Source of the DNA: Anthonomus grandis grandis
Lineage: Eukaryota; Arthropoda; Insecta; Coleoptera; Curculionidae
Direction of reading: 5' to 3'
DNA length: 64,000 nucleotides
NCBI RefSeq assembly: GCF_022605725.1
Contig: NC_065548.1
Span: 18,385,644 to 18,449,643, forward strand
The notes beneath the pieces were generated by a model. That model did no database searches. It was not told the DNA's origin and saw only the letters and a list, made by a program, of their open reading frames with translations. Positions 25,751-35,919 of this stretch are shown here, one piece after another. Both the position numbers and the translations under genes were made by a program. How positions within the stretch are numbered: position 1 is the first letter of the stretch; each line of letters opens with the position of its first letter.

Positions 25751-25753
25751 ATA

Positions 25754-27884
25754 CAGGGTATCCGAAAAGTCAACGATTATACTGAAGGGGCTGATGGAGC
25801 AACTCATAAGCACCCAGAAAAACATAAAATGACCTTAGTAAAAAATCGATGGTTTTCGAGATATTGGCACTTTAGTGGAAGTCACCAAAATCCTACTTTC
25901 GATTGTCACGCCTTAAAAATAGATATTTTTTAGAATCTCTTTTTAGCTATGCAACACTGAATAGCCATTTTACTGATCAAAGACCAACATTAAACTAAAC
26001 GGCCAAAAAATTTAATAAGAAATCTAGTCTAAAATAAAGTATTACTTATTTTTATTTTTTTAACTTTATTGGAATTTGACCGCTCATACTGGACCAAAAA
26101 AATTGTACGGCAACCTGGCTAATACCTTAGAAACTTTGCTCTTTTAATCTTCTTTTTAAAATTACCTAAATGTTTTTTTTAACAGTTTACTATTATTGTG
26201 TTATAGTAAAAAATAACCCTAATTCACCTTATGATATCATTGTATCATTGTATCAAGTTATGCTTAAAATGTTTTTATTTAACTTAAAAATTAAAAAAAT
26301 CAAGAGCGAAGGTAATTCTTATCACCATAGCAATAAACAACAAACATTTTTGGAATTTAGTTTGTTTACAGAATTCCGTGAACTAACTACTTTTTTGCTT
26401 GTATCCTAACGTTTCTGTTACCTTTTGCTTTGGATTTGTTTTTGAGTTCATTTTGCTGTGGACTGTGGTCTTTGAGCTGTTTGTTTTATTGGTTGATCAT
26501 TTATTATGCCCTTGCCGTATACCGCCCAAGAATATGCAAACATGCATCTCATTTATGGTGTGCATTCACCATAGAGGAAATGCTCTAGCAGCATCTAATC
26601 TTTATCAAGAAAGATATCCGAATTTGGCCCGATATCCTGACTATCGTGTATTTATTAATGTTCACCGCTCATATTCTGAAGGCAGAATGCCTTATGCTCC
26701 TGTTCGAGAGGGAAGACCTCGTATTGATTATGTTTTAGAAGACATAAAAAATGATCCGACTACTTCGGCACGAAAGAAGAACAGTGATACCGATATCCGT
26801 AGTAAACGACATCACTAGGCGATTTGAATATCACCCTTATCATGTTCAACGAGTGCAAAGCCTACTGCCTCGAGACTATGAACCACGCCTACAATTTTGC
26901 CGCAGAATGTTGCAAAAAAATCAAGAGGATCCGAATTTTTTAAATAATATACTGTGGTCGGATGAGAGTATATTCAAAAAGGATGGCTTTATGAACATGC
27001 ATAATTTGCACACTTATGCGTTGGAAAATCCAAAATGATGGTTGCCCGGCACATTATGCCCATGAAGTTCGTCGGTATTTAAACCAAACATACCCCAACA
27101 GATGGATCGGCCGACTTGGTCCAATTTTATGGCCTCTCAGGTCTCCAGACCTGAACCCCCAGATTTTTTTTACTGGGGTTGCATAAAAGAAAAGGTTGAT
27201 GCAAGACCAATAAATAATATTGCTGAATTACGGCAGCGAATAAATGATGCAGCCCAAGATCTTAACGCTGCCAGGAATGCAAGATGGATCAATAGGTTAT
27301 TTATTAAAAGATGCCATGCCTGCATTCGCGTTGGTTTTTTTTTAAATTAAATAAAAATATTTTTTGAACATAGCATAATTATAAATTTGTTTTATTTTTT
27401 TCATAAGGTAGATTAGGTTTATCTTTCACTCTATCACAATAACAGTAAAGATTTTTTTAAAACATATTGGGTAATTTTAAAATTAAATTAAATGAGCAAA
27501 CTTTTTAAGGTATTAGCCGAGTTGCCGTACAATTTTTCGGTCCAGTATGAGCGGTCAAATTCAAAGTTTAAAAAATAAAAATAAGTAATACTTTATTTTT
27601 GAATAGATTTCTTATTAAATTTTTTGGCCGTTTAGTGTAATGTTTGTCTTTGATCAGTAAAATGGCTATTTAGTGTTGCATAGCTAAAAAGAGATTCTAA
27701 AAAATATCTATTTTTAAGGCGTGACAATCGAAAATCTGATCCAAGAGTAGGATTTTGGTGACTTCCACTAAAGTGCCAATATCTCGAAAACCATCGATTT
27801 TTTACTGATTTTATGTTTTTCTGGATGCTTATGAGTTGCTCCATCAGCCCCTTCAGTATTATCGTTGACTTTCCGGACACCCTG
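25754..27884 (+). mobile_element. Mariner-like transposon with about 410-bp terminal repeats
   Basis: The left end starts CAGGGTATCCGAAAAGTCAA and the right end, read inward, CAGGGTGTCCGGAAAGTCAA. Both are flanked by TA. Homology between the arms continues inward to about 26166 and 27470, with a 12-bp indel in the right arm. A decayed transposase lies between them on the plus strand. The arms are still about 90 percent alike by eye, so the copy is not very old. Confidence 0.88.
26520..27350 (+). pseudogene. Mariner-like (DUF4817-type) transposase pseudogene
   Basis: Three consecutive plus-strand pieces in shifting frames make one transposase. An N-terminal helix-turn-helix part has HHRGNALAASNLYQERYPN and RVFINVHRSYSEG (about 26560-26690). 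A middle piece has RRFEYHPYHVQRVQSLLPRD and ILWSDESIF with the first catalytic D (about 26815-26970). A C-terminal piece has CPAHYAHEVRRYLNQTYPNR and PLRSPDLNP (about 27045-27170), ending at 27350. A segment between the first D and CPAHYA, which should carry the NVWAG block, is deleted. There are at least two frameshifts. The product cannot be active. Confidence 0.85.
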
Positions 27885-28379
27885 TACACAAAATTAGTAA
27901 TAATAATTTTAGTTAATCTGAAATCGTAAATTTTTATTAACAGCAAAATGTTAAATAATATAAAAAGGTAATTATTTAAAATAAGTTTTATTAATTGTAA
28001 TTTATGCTTGTATTTTTATCGAAAGATGAATATTCAGTTTTTAAATGCCCGACAAGTCGTTTATTAATTTAGCATAACGTGCATTCCTCGTCTGTGCACT
28101 TTCTATTCCTTCACCATTCCTTTTGTCAGGTGTATTATTCTTTCTACTTCTAAAAATGTAATAATATTTTTTAAGTATTTAATAGAAATAGGAGTGAAAT
28201 AAAATAGAAACCAAGCACAAAAGCAAGGGAAGCATTAAATTGCTACTACGTATTAATACATAGCAGTGTTGCCAAACATAAAAGAGCCATAGCCGAAAAA
28301 ACACCTTATCCAAGATATACACTAGATAAACGAAAGAATTCTTAGAGTGTCACTAACTATAAGAACTGCAAATCTCAAC

Positions 28380-29765
28380 CTACTACACCCAGGCATAAGC
28401 AAGAGTAAAGAAGAGACAGGAACATGAACAGGAACATGACCAAAATATGGAGATTAAATTGGGAAGCATACCGGAAAAATAAAAAAAGGCTTAAAATGGG
28501 AGATCTGAATGCCAGAATTGGAAACCATATGTGCTGGAATAAAATACCACTTTAACGAGAAGCACATGGGAAACGGAGAATGAAGAAGTGGTAATAGAAC
28601 TACAACATGAGAATAAAAAACACCTTTTTTAAAGTCTTAGCACAAAATTACATGGCAGAACACCAGAGACCAAAACTCAACTATAGATTTTCAGATAGAG
28701 CCATACATCCAACCCATATGTTAGAAATAAGAAGCCTGACCTCAGCCAATCTAGAATCCGACCTCTCTTTAGTCCTGTAAAAGCTGCGAATATACATAAA
28801 AAAAGTATCAGCCAGCATAACTAAAGGAAAATCAAACATAGAAGCCATTAGAGACCCAACAAAAAAAGCCCGATACGAAGCTCTCCTAAATCAAAAAATC
28901 GAAGTGAACTCCGTTACGAGACAAGACGATCCGCAAGGATGCTGAGAAAAGATAGAAACCTTCGCAACTATCGAGGCTCTAGGTCCAATGAAAGTCGGAG
29001 TTAGTACACGTTTTTTTAACAAATAATGGTATACACCAGAAGTGAAACCTCTAGCCAATGAAAAACGTGAAACGCACCTAAGATATAGTGGTAACCAAAC
29101 ACCGGAAAGAAGTAAGCAGTACATCCAAACAAGAAACAGAGTCAACACAAAAATCAGAACCATAAAACGAAAGTTCTGGAGAAGGTTTTCCTCCGAAATG
29201 GAGCACTAGCTATACGAAGCACAAAGGAAGGTATAGGGAATGGAACTAATGAATCTAAAAAGAAGGAAACTTAATTATATGAATACTTACGAAATCCAGG
29301 AATATACACAAATACTATAAACTGATAAACTCCAACGGTAAACCTACTTTGAACAACTTTACGCAGATATAACCGAAGAGGAAAACAGAAACGAGATTAA
29401 AGAAGAAGGCGAAGAAGATAAAAAATTTTCCAAAATATCCGAAAAAATGGCGATGGAACAGACGAAGAAGATTAAAGAAAGGAAATCATCCGAACTAGAT
29501 AAAATACCAAACAAGGTATTGAAATATGGCAAACAACAGTTTATGACTTAAAAAAATATTTAACGGAATATTAACAACTAAGAAAGTCTCCAATGATTGG
29601 AAAAAGAGCATTACATGGCTGACATGACATATTTAAAAAAGCAGACAAAAATCCCCAGAGAACTATAGAGGCATAACCTTACTAAGCTCAGTCAAGAAAC
29701 TGTTCACGAAGATCATAGAAACAATAATTAGCGAACATGTAAAAACATTAGAAGAACCATAAGAG
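28380..29765 (+). pseudogene. RTE/Jockey-type non-LTR retrotransposon remnant
   Basis: Plus-strand fragments include MGDLNARIGNH (about 28499-28531, apurinic endonuclease motif), NTFFKVLAQNYM (about 28617-28653), RKSSELDKIPNKVLKYG (about 29481-29531, RT start) and NYRGITLLSSVKKLFTKII (about 29661-29720). The order endonuclease then RT is right for a non-LTR element. Stops and frameshifts throughout show long decay, and the catalytic YADD is absent. Confidence 0.75.
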
Positions 29766-30031
29766 TCAGGTAAGATCAGTCAACCATGAATACTATTAAG
29801 TACTCAGAAAGATCTCAGGGTACACACTAAGAGACAGAAAAAAATTGGGGACTGGAAGACCCACGTGGACAGAATCACAGAAGGAAGAGTGGCAAAAATC
29901 GCTAGAGCTGGAAGACTATGGATAAAACATTCTTTCCCCCAATCTCCCGGGATACCTTGAAAGAAATGAACCTTAACATCTTAAGAGAATTAAATTGGAA
30001 AATACAGGTCGAAGTTCTACAATATGAGAGG

Positions 30032-30505
30032 TTTTTGGAACGGGGTGGGTTGCACTGTGTGCACCGTACCTTGTTAGCGGCTTAGTTGCTCAAGTTACAT
30101 CACAATACACAATACATACAGGGGACTATAATTAAAAAAAAAAAAAAAAAAAAAAAAAGAAAAGAAAAAAATTTATTATTTTATTTTTTTTTTTGTTTGT
30201 GTTATTGGCGGAGATATTTTTGGGGAAAATGGATATAAATAAATTGGAGCTGGACGAGCTTGAGTATGAGCTATCATCTCGAGGTGCTATCACGGCTGGT
30301 ACTCTTATTGAAAAGCGTCAACGTTTAAGGTTATATTTGAAATTAGAGAAACTTAATAGCTTGCCGATGTTTGAGGTAATAGAATTGGACCCTGATAACG
30401 AAGTTGATATTTGTACAGGAAAGTGTAATTTATTGGAAAGTGCTATCTCAGGTCTTAGTGAATTAAATATTAATAAAGAGTATAGTAGGTTGCGGTCTAA
30501 GGCCT
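30032..30505 (+). repeat. Left arm of the gag palindrome
   Basis: 474 bp covering the leader, a 24-A run, the gag start codon and about 92 codons. Inverted relative to 31865-32342. Confidence 0.93.
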
Positions 30506-31854
30506 TACATATCCAGGGTCGTTTCAAGAAGTTATTAGAATTTCATCCTGATTTTTCTGAAGAAGTAATGAGTTTGTCTACTCAGCTAAATTCTATTATT
30601 GATAGGTTAGAAATGGCTAAGAGAACCTTGACAATGAGTGTAGAGGAAATTTTGCAGGTGCCGGTTACTATTGAGGCTTCCCCTGGAGAGGACTCCCTTC
30701 TGGATCATCCTCTTCCTGTTTCTCAAGCTCAGACAGAAGTCTCACAGCATCTTTCACCCAATGTGATTCCTTCGACGGTATCTGTAAATCCAGGTCCCTC
30801 TTGTTCGTTTCGGCCTGCTTTAATTCCGTTTACTCGAACAGCACCAACTTTTTGTGACCACACTTCGACACATTTAGTTCAGTCACTTCACACCATTCCT
30901 TCTACGAACGTTATTTCACAGGATCCAGTTAACCCAATAACGTGCTCTTATTATTCCCCATCGAGGAACTATTCCTTTCCTCCACAATCTAATTCCACCT
31001 TGAAGCGGAATGTACCCGTGTTTACTTCTGCTAATGCTAATGATGTCACGATTCCGTTAGGTTCCGATGATCTGGCTAAGAGCTTTTCAACAATTTCAAA
31101 ATGGCAGTTACATTTTGATGGTTCTGGTAGTGTTACCAATTTTATTGAGCGTGTAGAGGAGTTGGGTTTTGCTTGTGGAATATCTTGGAATCAGCTGCTG
31201 CATTGTGCAGTAATTTTATTTTCAGACACAGCCTTGTCTTGGTATAGATCTATACGCAGTGATATCAGGTCATGGGAAGAATTGAAATGTAAACTTAGGT
31301 CTGCCTATTTATCGTCAGAATATGAGGAGGATATTTGGTGTGATATAAGGAATAGGACACAAGGTCCAGTGGAGAAGTCGGTAATCTTTATTGCACAAAT
31401 GCGAAACTTGTTTCGAAAGTTACGTGAACCTCCATCCGAGGAAATGCAACTTCGCATTATACGCCGAAATTTGCTCCCCTCATTGCAAAATCAACTTGCA
31501 CTTCACAATTTCACCAACATCACAGAGCTGGAACTTGCAGCACAAGAGATTGAGAACATCCAATTGCGAACTCAACGCATGCAACCTCCTCCAGTAAACC
31601 CTAATAATGTCGCCGAGCCTGAGTTGATGTATCAGCGACCAAGAAACCCTCGTGTACATACAATGAATTCTTCACCGCACCTTCAGAATTCTCGTGGTCC
31701 GGTGGTTTGTTGGAATTGTCGTAGTACTGGCCATTTGAGTAGTACTTGTCCACAACCCTTTCGTCAACACTGTTTCCGTTGCGGTCGGGAAAATGTGACT
31801 AACCGTTCATGTCCAAATTGTAGTAGGTCGGGAAACCCAAGGGCGAACTGTTAG
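30229..31854 (+). CDS. Ty3/gypsy-type Gag protein (541 aa)
   Basis: An intact Gag frame without pol. I start it at the ATG at 30229 (MDINKLELDELEYEL). The N-terminus is helical and acidic. A Pro/Ser-rich linker (about 150-270) precedes a retrotransposon gag capsid-like region (about 290-440, with WQLHFDGSGSVTNFIERVEE and DTALSWYRSI). A canonical zinc knuckle CWNCRSTGHLSSTC (CX2CX4HX4C, about 494-507) is followed by the cysteine-rich segment CFRCGRENVTNRSCPNC. It would package element RNA into particles. The stop at 31854 comes about 10 bases before the inverted arm, so the C-terminus could be truncated by the rearrangement. A domesticated, Arc-like role is possible in principle, but nothing here demands it. 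Confidence 0.85.
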   Translation: MDINKLELDELEYELSSRGAITAGTLIEKRQRLRLYLKLEKLNSLPMFEVIELDPDNEVDICTGKCNLLESAISGLSELNINKEYSRLRSKALHIQGRFKKLLEFHPDFSEEVMSLSTQLNSIIDRLEMAKRTLTMSVEEILQVPVTIEASPGEDSLLDHPLPVSQAQTEVSQHLSPNVIPSTVSVNPGPSCSFRPALIPFTRTAPTFCDHTSTHLVQSLHTIPSTNVISQDPVNPITCSYYSPSRNYSFPPQSNSTLKRNVPVFTSANANDVTIPLGSDDLAKSFSTISKWQLHFDGSGSVTNFIERVEELGFACGISWNQLLHCAVILFSDTALSWYRSIRSDIRSWEELKCKLRSAYLSSEYEEDIWCDIRNRTQGPVEKSVIFIAQMRNLFRKLREPPSEEMQLRIIRRNLLPSLQNQLALHNFTNITELELAAQEIENIQLRTQRMQPPPVNPNNVAEPELMYQRPRNPRVHTMNSSPHLQNSRGPVVCWNCRSTGHLSSTCPQPFRQHCFRCGRENVTNRSCPNCSRSGNPRANC

Positions 31855-31864
31855 ACGAAATGTT

Positions 31865-32342
31865 AGGCCTTAGACCGCAACCTACTATACTCTTTATTAA
31901 TATTTAATTCACTAAGACCTGAGATAGCACTTTCCAATAAATTACACTTTCCTGTACAAATATCAACTTCGTTATCAGGGTCCAATTCTATTACCTCAAA
32001 CATCGGCAAGCTATTAAGTTTCTCTAATTTCAAATATAACCTTAAACGTTGACGCTTTTCAATAAGAGTACCAGCCGTGATAGCACCTCGAGATGATAGC
32101 TCATACTCAAGCTCGTCCAGCTCCAATTTATTTATATCCATTTTCCCCAAAAATATCTCCGCCAATAACACAAACAAAAAAAAATAAAAAATAAAATAAT
32201 AAATTTTTTTCTTTTCTTTTTTTTTTTTTTTTTTTTTTTTAATTATAGTCCCCTGTATGTATTGTGTATTGTGATGTAACTTGAGCAACTAAGCCGCTAA
32301 CAAGGTACGGTGCACACAGTGCAACCCACCCCGTTCCAAAAA
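31865..32342 (-). repeat. Right arm of the gag palindrome
   Basis: 478 bp, the inverted copy of 30032-30505, carrying the gag start on the minus strand with no capsid region after it. Confidence 0.93.
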
Positions 32343-32576
32343 AAATTAAAAAAAAATCTGAAGTCCCGGGTTTGTACTGCCCCTAACCTACGTTAAAATC
32401 CCAATGACAGTATAAACGCTTTACTGAGTTGCAACACTAATCACTGTTAGTAAAACACCTCAGTAAGTTATCTTGGGGTAAGACACTTTTAATAAAACAA
32501 AAATTTAAATTTATTTCAGCAATTTTAATATATATATATGGATATGATTTTTTTGTACATTGGGTATTGCTGCATC

Positions 32577-32589
32577 TTCTCTAGGGTTG
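32577..32589 (+). repeat. Left 13-bp target duplication of the Penelope-like element
   Basis: TTCTCTAGGGTTG, repeated exactly at 38007-38019, brackets the whole 5.4-kb Penelope-like insertion. Confidence 0.9.
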
Positions 32590-32634
32590 ACGAAAAACAA
32601 TGAAAAACACAAAGTCACGGTCTCACAACATTTA

Positions 32635-32684
32635 CTTAAAGCTACACGTGTTTCGCTCTATTCAGAGCATCATCAGGCCTAAAA
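32635..32684 (-). ncRNA. Hammerhead ribozyme (type I), full unit
   Basis: On the minus strand: CUGAUGA, one extra U, a perfect GCUCU-GAAU-AGAGC stem II, GAAA, then palindromic ACAC/GUGU as stem III with A as the predicted cleavage base. Stem I pairs UUUUAGGC with GCUUUAAG (one U-U mismatch, two G-U pairs). All invariant core bases are present. Hammerheads in Penelope-like elements are known. Confidence 0.9.
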
Positions 32685-32840
32685 CAATAATAATTAGTCT
32701 TGAAAGAAAAAAGAGGACATTAAAAAGACTAAAACCTTAAAAAGCCACTGACGTTGGCAAAACAGTAAATAAACATACATTTAAGGTTAGGATGACTATA
32801 CAGTTATTTAGAACCAAAAAAAATAAAAAATAAAAAATTA

Positions 32841-32910
32841 CACCTATTGGGAATCGAACCCGCAACAACAAGCTTACAAGCCAGAGACTATAACCTATGG
32901 GCTACCGGAA
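32841..32910 (-). other. tRNA-like block (Pol III boxes), full unit
   Basis: The minus strand reads like a degenerate tRNA-Thr(UGU)-type sequence: A-box-like TAGCCCATAGG, anticodon-region GGCTTGTAAGC, and a perfect B box GGTTCGATTCC. The acceptor and T stems do not pair well, so it is not a functional tRNA. It could act as an internal Pol III promoter or be a captured SINE head. Confidence 0.75.
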
Positions 32911-33010
32911 CACTGAGGAGAAGTTCAAAACATTTGATGTTAAGCCAAGGCATTCTAACACAATATTAAACTTATTTCAGTTGGAAGAGATTATGTAAAT
33001 ATAAAATTGA

Positions 33011-35467
33011 TTAAATAAGATTATTAAAAATAAGGTTGGGTTCAAAATTAAATACGTCATTAACACAGACAAGAACAGGACTCTTCTTGGCTTTAGTAAT
33101 TTCCATCCTCTCCAGAAGGTCAAGCTTTTTCCCTTTAGGGCATTCATGAAGTATTTCAGCTCCGACCTCTGGAGAAAAGTGATGTGTGGAAGCTAACAGG
33201 TGATTCGCAAACGCTGACTTTGTATCACGGACGTCTGTATTTTTAAATTTCTCAAACAACGCTACATGTTCTTTAACGCGTGTAGAAATTTTTCTTCCAG
33301 ATTGGCCAATATATACAGCGTCACAATCCCCACATTTCAAAGAGTAAACCCCTGATTTCGAAAAGACATTTGCCTTGTCTATCACGCTCACTAACTGTTT
33401 TTTTAAATTATTCGCGGTTTTGAAAGCGATTTTGATATTAGAGGTCTTAAAAAATTTAGCTAAATTTAATGAAATTGAGCCGAAAAAGGATAAAGATCTA
33501 AAGGACTTTTTGTCGTCTTTCGCATGAAGAAGGTTGTAAGTCAACCTATATTTATTTAAGAACTTAAAGTATAATTTGTTAATTAAGTAAAGTGGAAATC
33601 CATTATTAAAAGCAATATGTTTTATAATATTAAGCTCTTTAGCAAACGCTTCCTTTGACAGGGCGATGTTAAAAAGTCTGTAAAAGAAAGAATTGAAGGA
33701 GGCAAATTTGTATGGATAGGGAGAAATAGACGCATATTGAATGACATTATCAGTAGTTGTGGGTTTACGATATATTTCAAATATTAGTTTATTATTGAGT
33801 CTTTCTATAAGGAGGTCTAGGAATGGCAGTTTACCATTTTGTTCTTCCTCAATGGTAAAAGAAATCTTTGGGTGCAAAGAATTCACAAAACGAAGAAAAT
33901 TTGTCAAATCTTCTTTCTGGCCATTCCAGACAATGAAAATATCGTCAACGTACCTCTTATATTCAATGAGAAACTCCCCAAACCTACCCTTAACAATCCT
34001 TTCTTCTAGGTTGCTCATAAAAATTTCACTTAACAGTGGGGAAAGGCATGAACCCATAGCCAATCCAGAGACTTGTTTGAAAATTTTATTATTGAATTGA
34101 AAGAAATTTTGATTCACAACAAGGCTGAGCAAGTCCAAGAGGTTATCAACTATAACTCGACTAAGGGAAGATTTTAATAATAGAGTTCTTACCAGATCTA
34201 TACATTCTGTAGGGGGAATACTAGGAAAAAGATTTTTTACATCCAAAGAAATAAGTATAGATCCGTCAGGTATGTAAAGATTTTTCAGACTATTTGACAA
34301 ATCCACTGAATTTTTAGTTGAATAAACACTCCTAAACTTAGTCACCTCCCTCAAAATTGTGTTTAACCAAGCTGATAAATGGTAGCAGGGGGAATTGATA
34401 AAAGAAACCACTGGTCTTATTGGAACATTGTTTTTGTGAATTTTTGGAAGACCGTAGAGAATTGGAGTTCTGGGATTCATAGGATACAGCTTTTCTTTCT
34501 TAGTATTAAAGAACTCAAGAGTTAAACTGCACTTGTCCAGCATTTGCTTAACTTTAGTAAAATACGAGTTGGTGGGGTCTCTATTGACTGGAACAAAGTC
34601 CTCTGAATCCAAGAAATCCAACACTTTCTGAATGTAATCATTCCTCTTTAGAATAACCAAACAATTACCCTTGTCTGCTTTTGATAATATTAAATCGTTA
34701 CTTTTGATTTTATTTTTTAAAGAAGTTAAATGTTTTTTGTTAAAATTAGTATCATTAAGATTATCTGAGCTAAAACTAGAATTTAAGAAATTTATTATTT
34801 TAGCACGTAAAATGTTCTTATTTTTTATATCAGTCGTTTGCAAAACACTCTCCGCCTCCACAGCCAAAGTTTCCCGTGTATGTAAATCCACCTTCTTAGA
34901 AAGATTGAACTTAAGATTTAAGTTAAGTAAATTCTCTTCCTCTGAAGTAAAAATAACATCTGATAAATTAAGAAATCTTTTATGAAATTGAAAATGACAT
35001 TGGCCCAACTTTATTCGGTATTCTGTAGAATTAAAAGACTTTAACTTATTATGGGCGGCTTTAAGACGACTTAACTTATTGCTCAACCTGCTAAAAGAGT
35101 CTCTAGAATAAACTACTACCCTATCTCTGAACGAGCTATCTAAAACACTAAATTCCAAATGAGTTAAAACTAGATTAAGTGTAAAATACAAATACTTAAG
35201 TAAAGAGTTCACCTTGTTTAAAGTTTTATAGTGGCACTTAACTTCCTCCTTCAACCAAGTGCTTCTGGCGACGTCCAAAGCATTTTGAGAAGCTCTGGTT
35301 TTGGATTTACACCTTAGGTTAATGAATTTCGGGGTCAAACCGAAATGTAAGCATTGTTGAAGAAACCATATTTTTAACAGCAGATTCCTCCGTGCAATAA
35401 GATTCTTCAGATAGTGGCGAATGAGCTGAGCTTGACTAGCATTTTCAAATAAGAAAATCTCATCCAT
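33011..35467 (-). CDS. Penelope-like RT with GIY-YIG endonuclease (818 aa)
   Basis: A complete frame starting MDEIFLF. It shows the DKG block typical of this group (KADKGNCLVIL, about 262-272). RT motifs follow: LPKIHK (about 343), SLDVKNLFPSIP (about 404), GLAMGSCLSPLLSEIFMSN (about 470) and the catalytic YVDD (about 506). A long thumb/linker leads to a C-terminal GIY-YIG endonuclease (about 705-780) with GVYSLKCGDC, VYIGQSGRKISTRVKEH and the later H-rich FANHLLASTHHF. GIY-YIG cuts target DNA and the RT copies RNA from the nick. No stops or frameshifts, so the product is probably intact. The start codon lies about 30 bases after the pseudo-LTR of the preceding unit. Confidence 0.96.
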   Translation of the reverse strand: MDEIFLFENASQAQLIRHYLKNLIARRNLLLKIWFLQQCLHFGLTPKFINLRCKSKTRASQNALDVARSTWLKEEVKCHYKTLNKVNSLLKYLYFTLNLVLTHLEFSVLDSSFRDRVVVYSRDSFSRLSNKLSRLKAAHNKLKSFNSTEYRIKLGQCHFQFHKRFLNLSDVIFTSEEENLLNLNLKFNLSKKVDLHTRETLAVEAESVLQTTDIKNKNILRAKIINFLNSSFSSDNLNDTNFNKKHLTSLKNKIKSNDLILSKADKGNCLVILKRNDYIQKVLDFLDSEDFVPVNRDPTNSYFTKVKQMLDKCSLTLEFFNTKKEKLYPMNPRTPILYGLPKIHKNNVPIRPVVSFINSPCYHLSAWLNTILREVTKFRSVYSTKNSVDLSNSLKNLYIPDGSILISLDVKNLFPSIPPTECIDLVRTLLLKSSLSRVIVDNLLDLLSLVVNQNFFQFNNKIFKQVSGLAMGSCLSPLLSEIFMSNLEERIVKGRFGEFLIEYKRYVDDIFIVWNGQKEDLTNFLRFVNSLHPKISFTIEEEQNGKLPFLDLLIERLNNKLIFEIYRKPTTTDNVIQYASISPYPYKFASFNSFFYRLFNIALSKEAFAKELNIIKHIAFNNGFPLYLINKLYFKFLNKYRLTYNLLHAKDDKKSFRSLSFFGSISLNLAKFFKTSNIKIAFKTANNLKKQLVSVIDKANVFSKSGVYSLKCGDCDAVYIGQSGRKISTRVKEHVALFEKFKNTDVRDTKSAFANHLLASTHHFSPEVGAEILHECPKGKKLDLLERMEITKAKKSPVLVCVNDVFNFEPNLIFNNLI

Positions 35468-35542
35468 TTTTCACAAAGAGACCGACGTATACAACAGACG
35501 AAAAACAATGAAAAACACAAAGTCACGGTCTCACAACATTTA

Positions 35543-35592
35543 CTTAAAGCTACACGTGTTTCGCTCTATTCAGAGCATCATCAGGCCTAAAA
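35543..35592 (-). ncRNA. Hammerhead ribozyme, second tandem unit
   Basis: Same sequence and fold as the copy at 32635-32684. Its position directly upstream of the complete frame means cleavage here would define the 5' end of a unit-length RNA. Confidence 0.9.
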
Positions 35593-35749
35593 CAATAATA
35601 ATTAGTCTTGAAAGAAAAAAGAGGACATTAAAAAGACTAAAACCTTAAAAAGCCACTGACGTTGGCAAAACAGTAAATAAACATACATTTAAGGTTAGGA
35701 TGACTATACAGTTATTTAGAACCAAAAAAAATAAAAAAATAAAAAATTA

Positions 35750-35819
35750 CACCTATTGGGAATCGAACCCGCAACAACAAGCTTACAAGCCAGAGACTAT
35801 AACCTATGGGCTACCGGAA
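35750..35819 (-). other. tRNA-like block, second tandem unit
   Basis: Second copy of the tRNA-Thr-like sequence with A and B boxes. It lies between the stop of the truncated copy and its hammerhead. Confidence 0.75.
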
Positions 35820-35919
35820 CACTGAGGAGAAGTTCAAAACATTTGATGTTAAGCCAAGGCATTCTAACACAATATTAAACTTATTTCAGTTGGAAGAGAT
35901 TATGTAAATATAAAATTGA

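Larger units (their letters stand above)
30032..32342 (+). mobile_element. Gag-only foldback element
   Basis: A gag reading frame lies inside a large palindrome. The left arm (30032-30505) is almost perfectly the reverse complement of the right arm (31865-32342), differing mainly in poly-A/T length. Arms begin TTTTTGGAACGGGGTGGG outside and end inside the gag coding sequence. No pol, LTR pair or target duplication is seen. The structure could come from snap-back or auto-integration during reverse transcription of a gypsy-type element; that origin is inferred. Confidence 0.85.
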
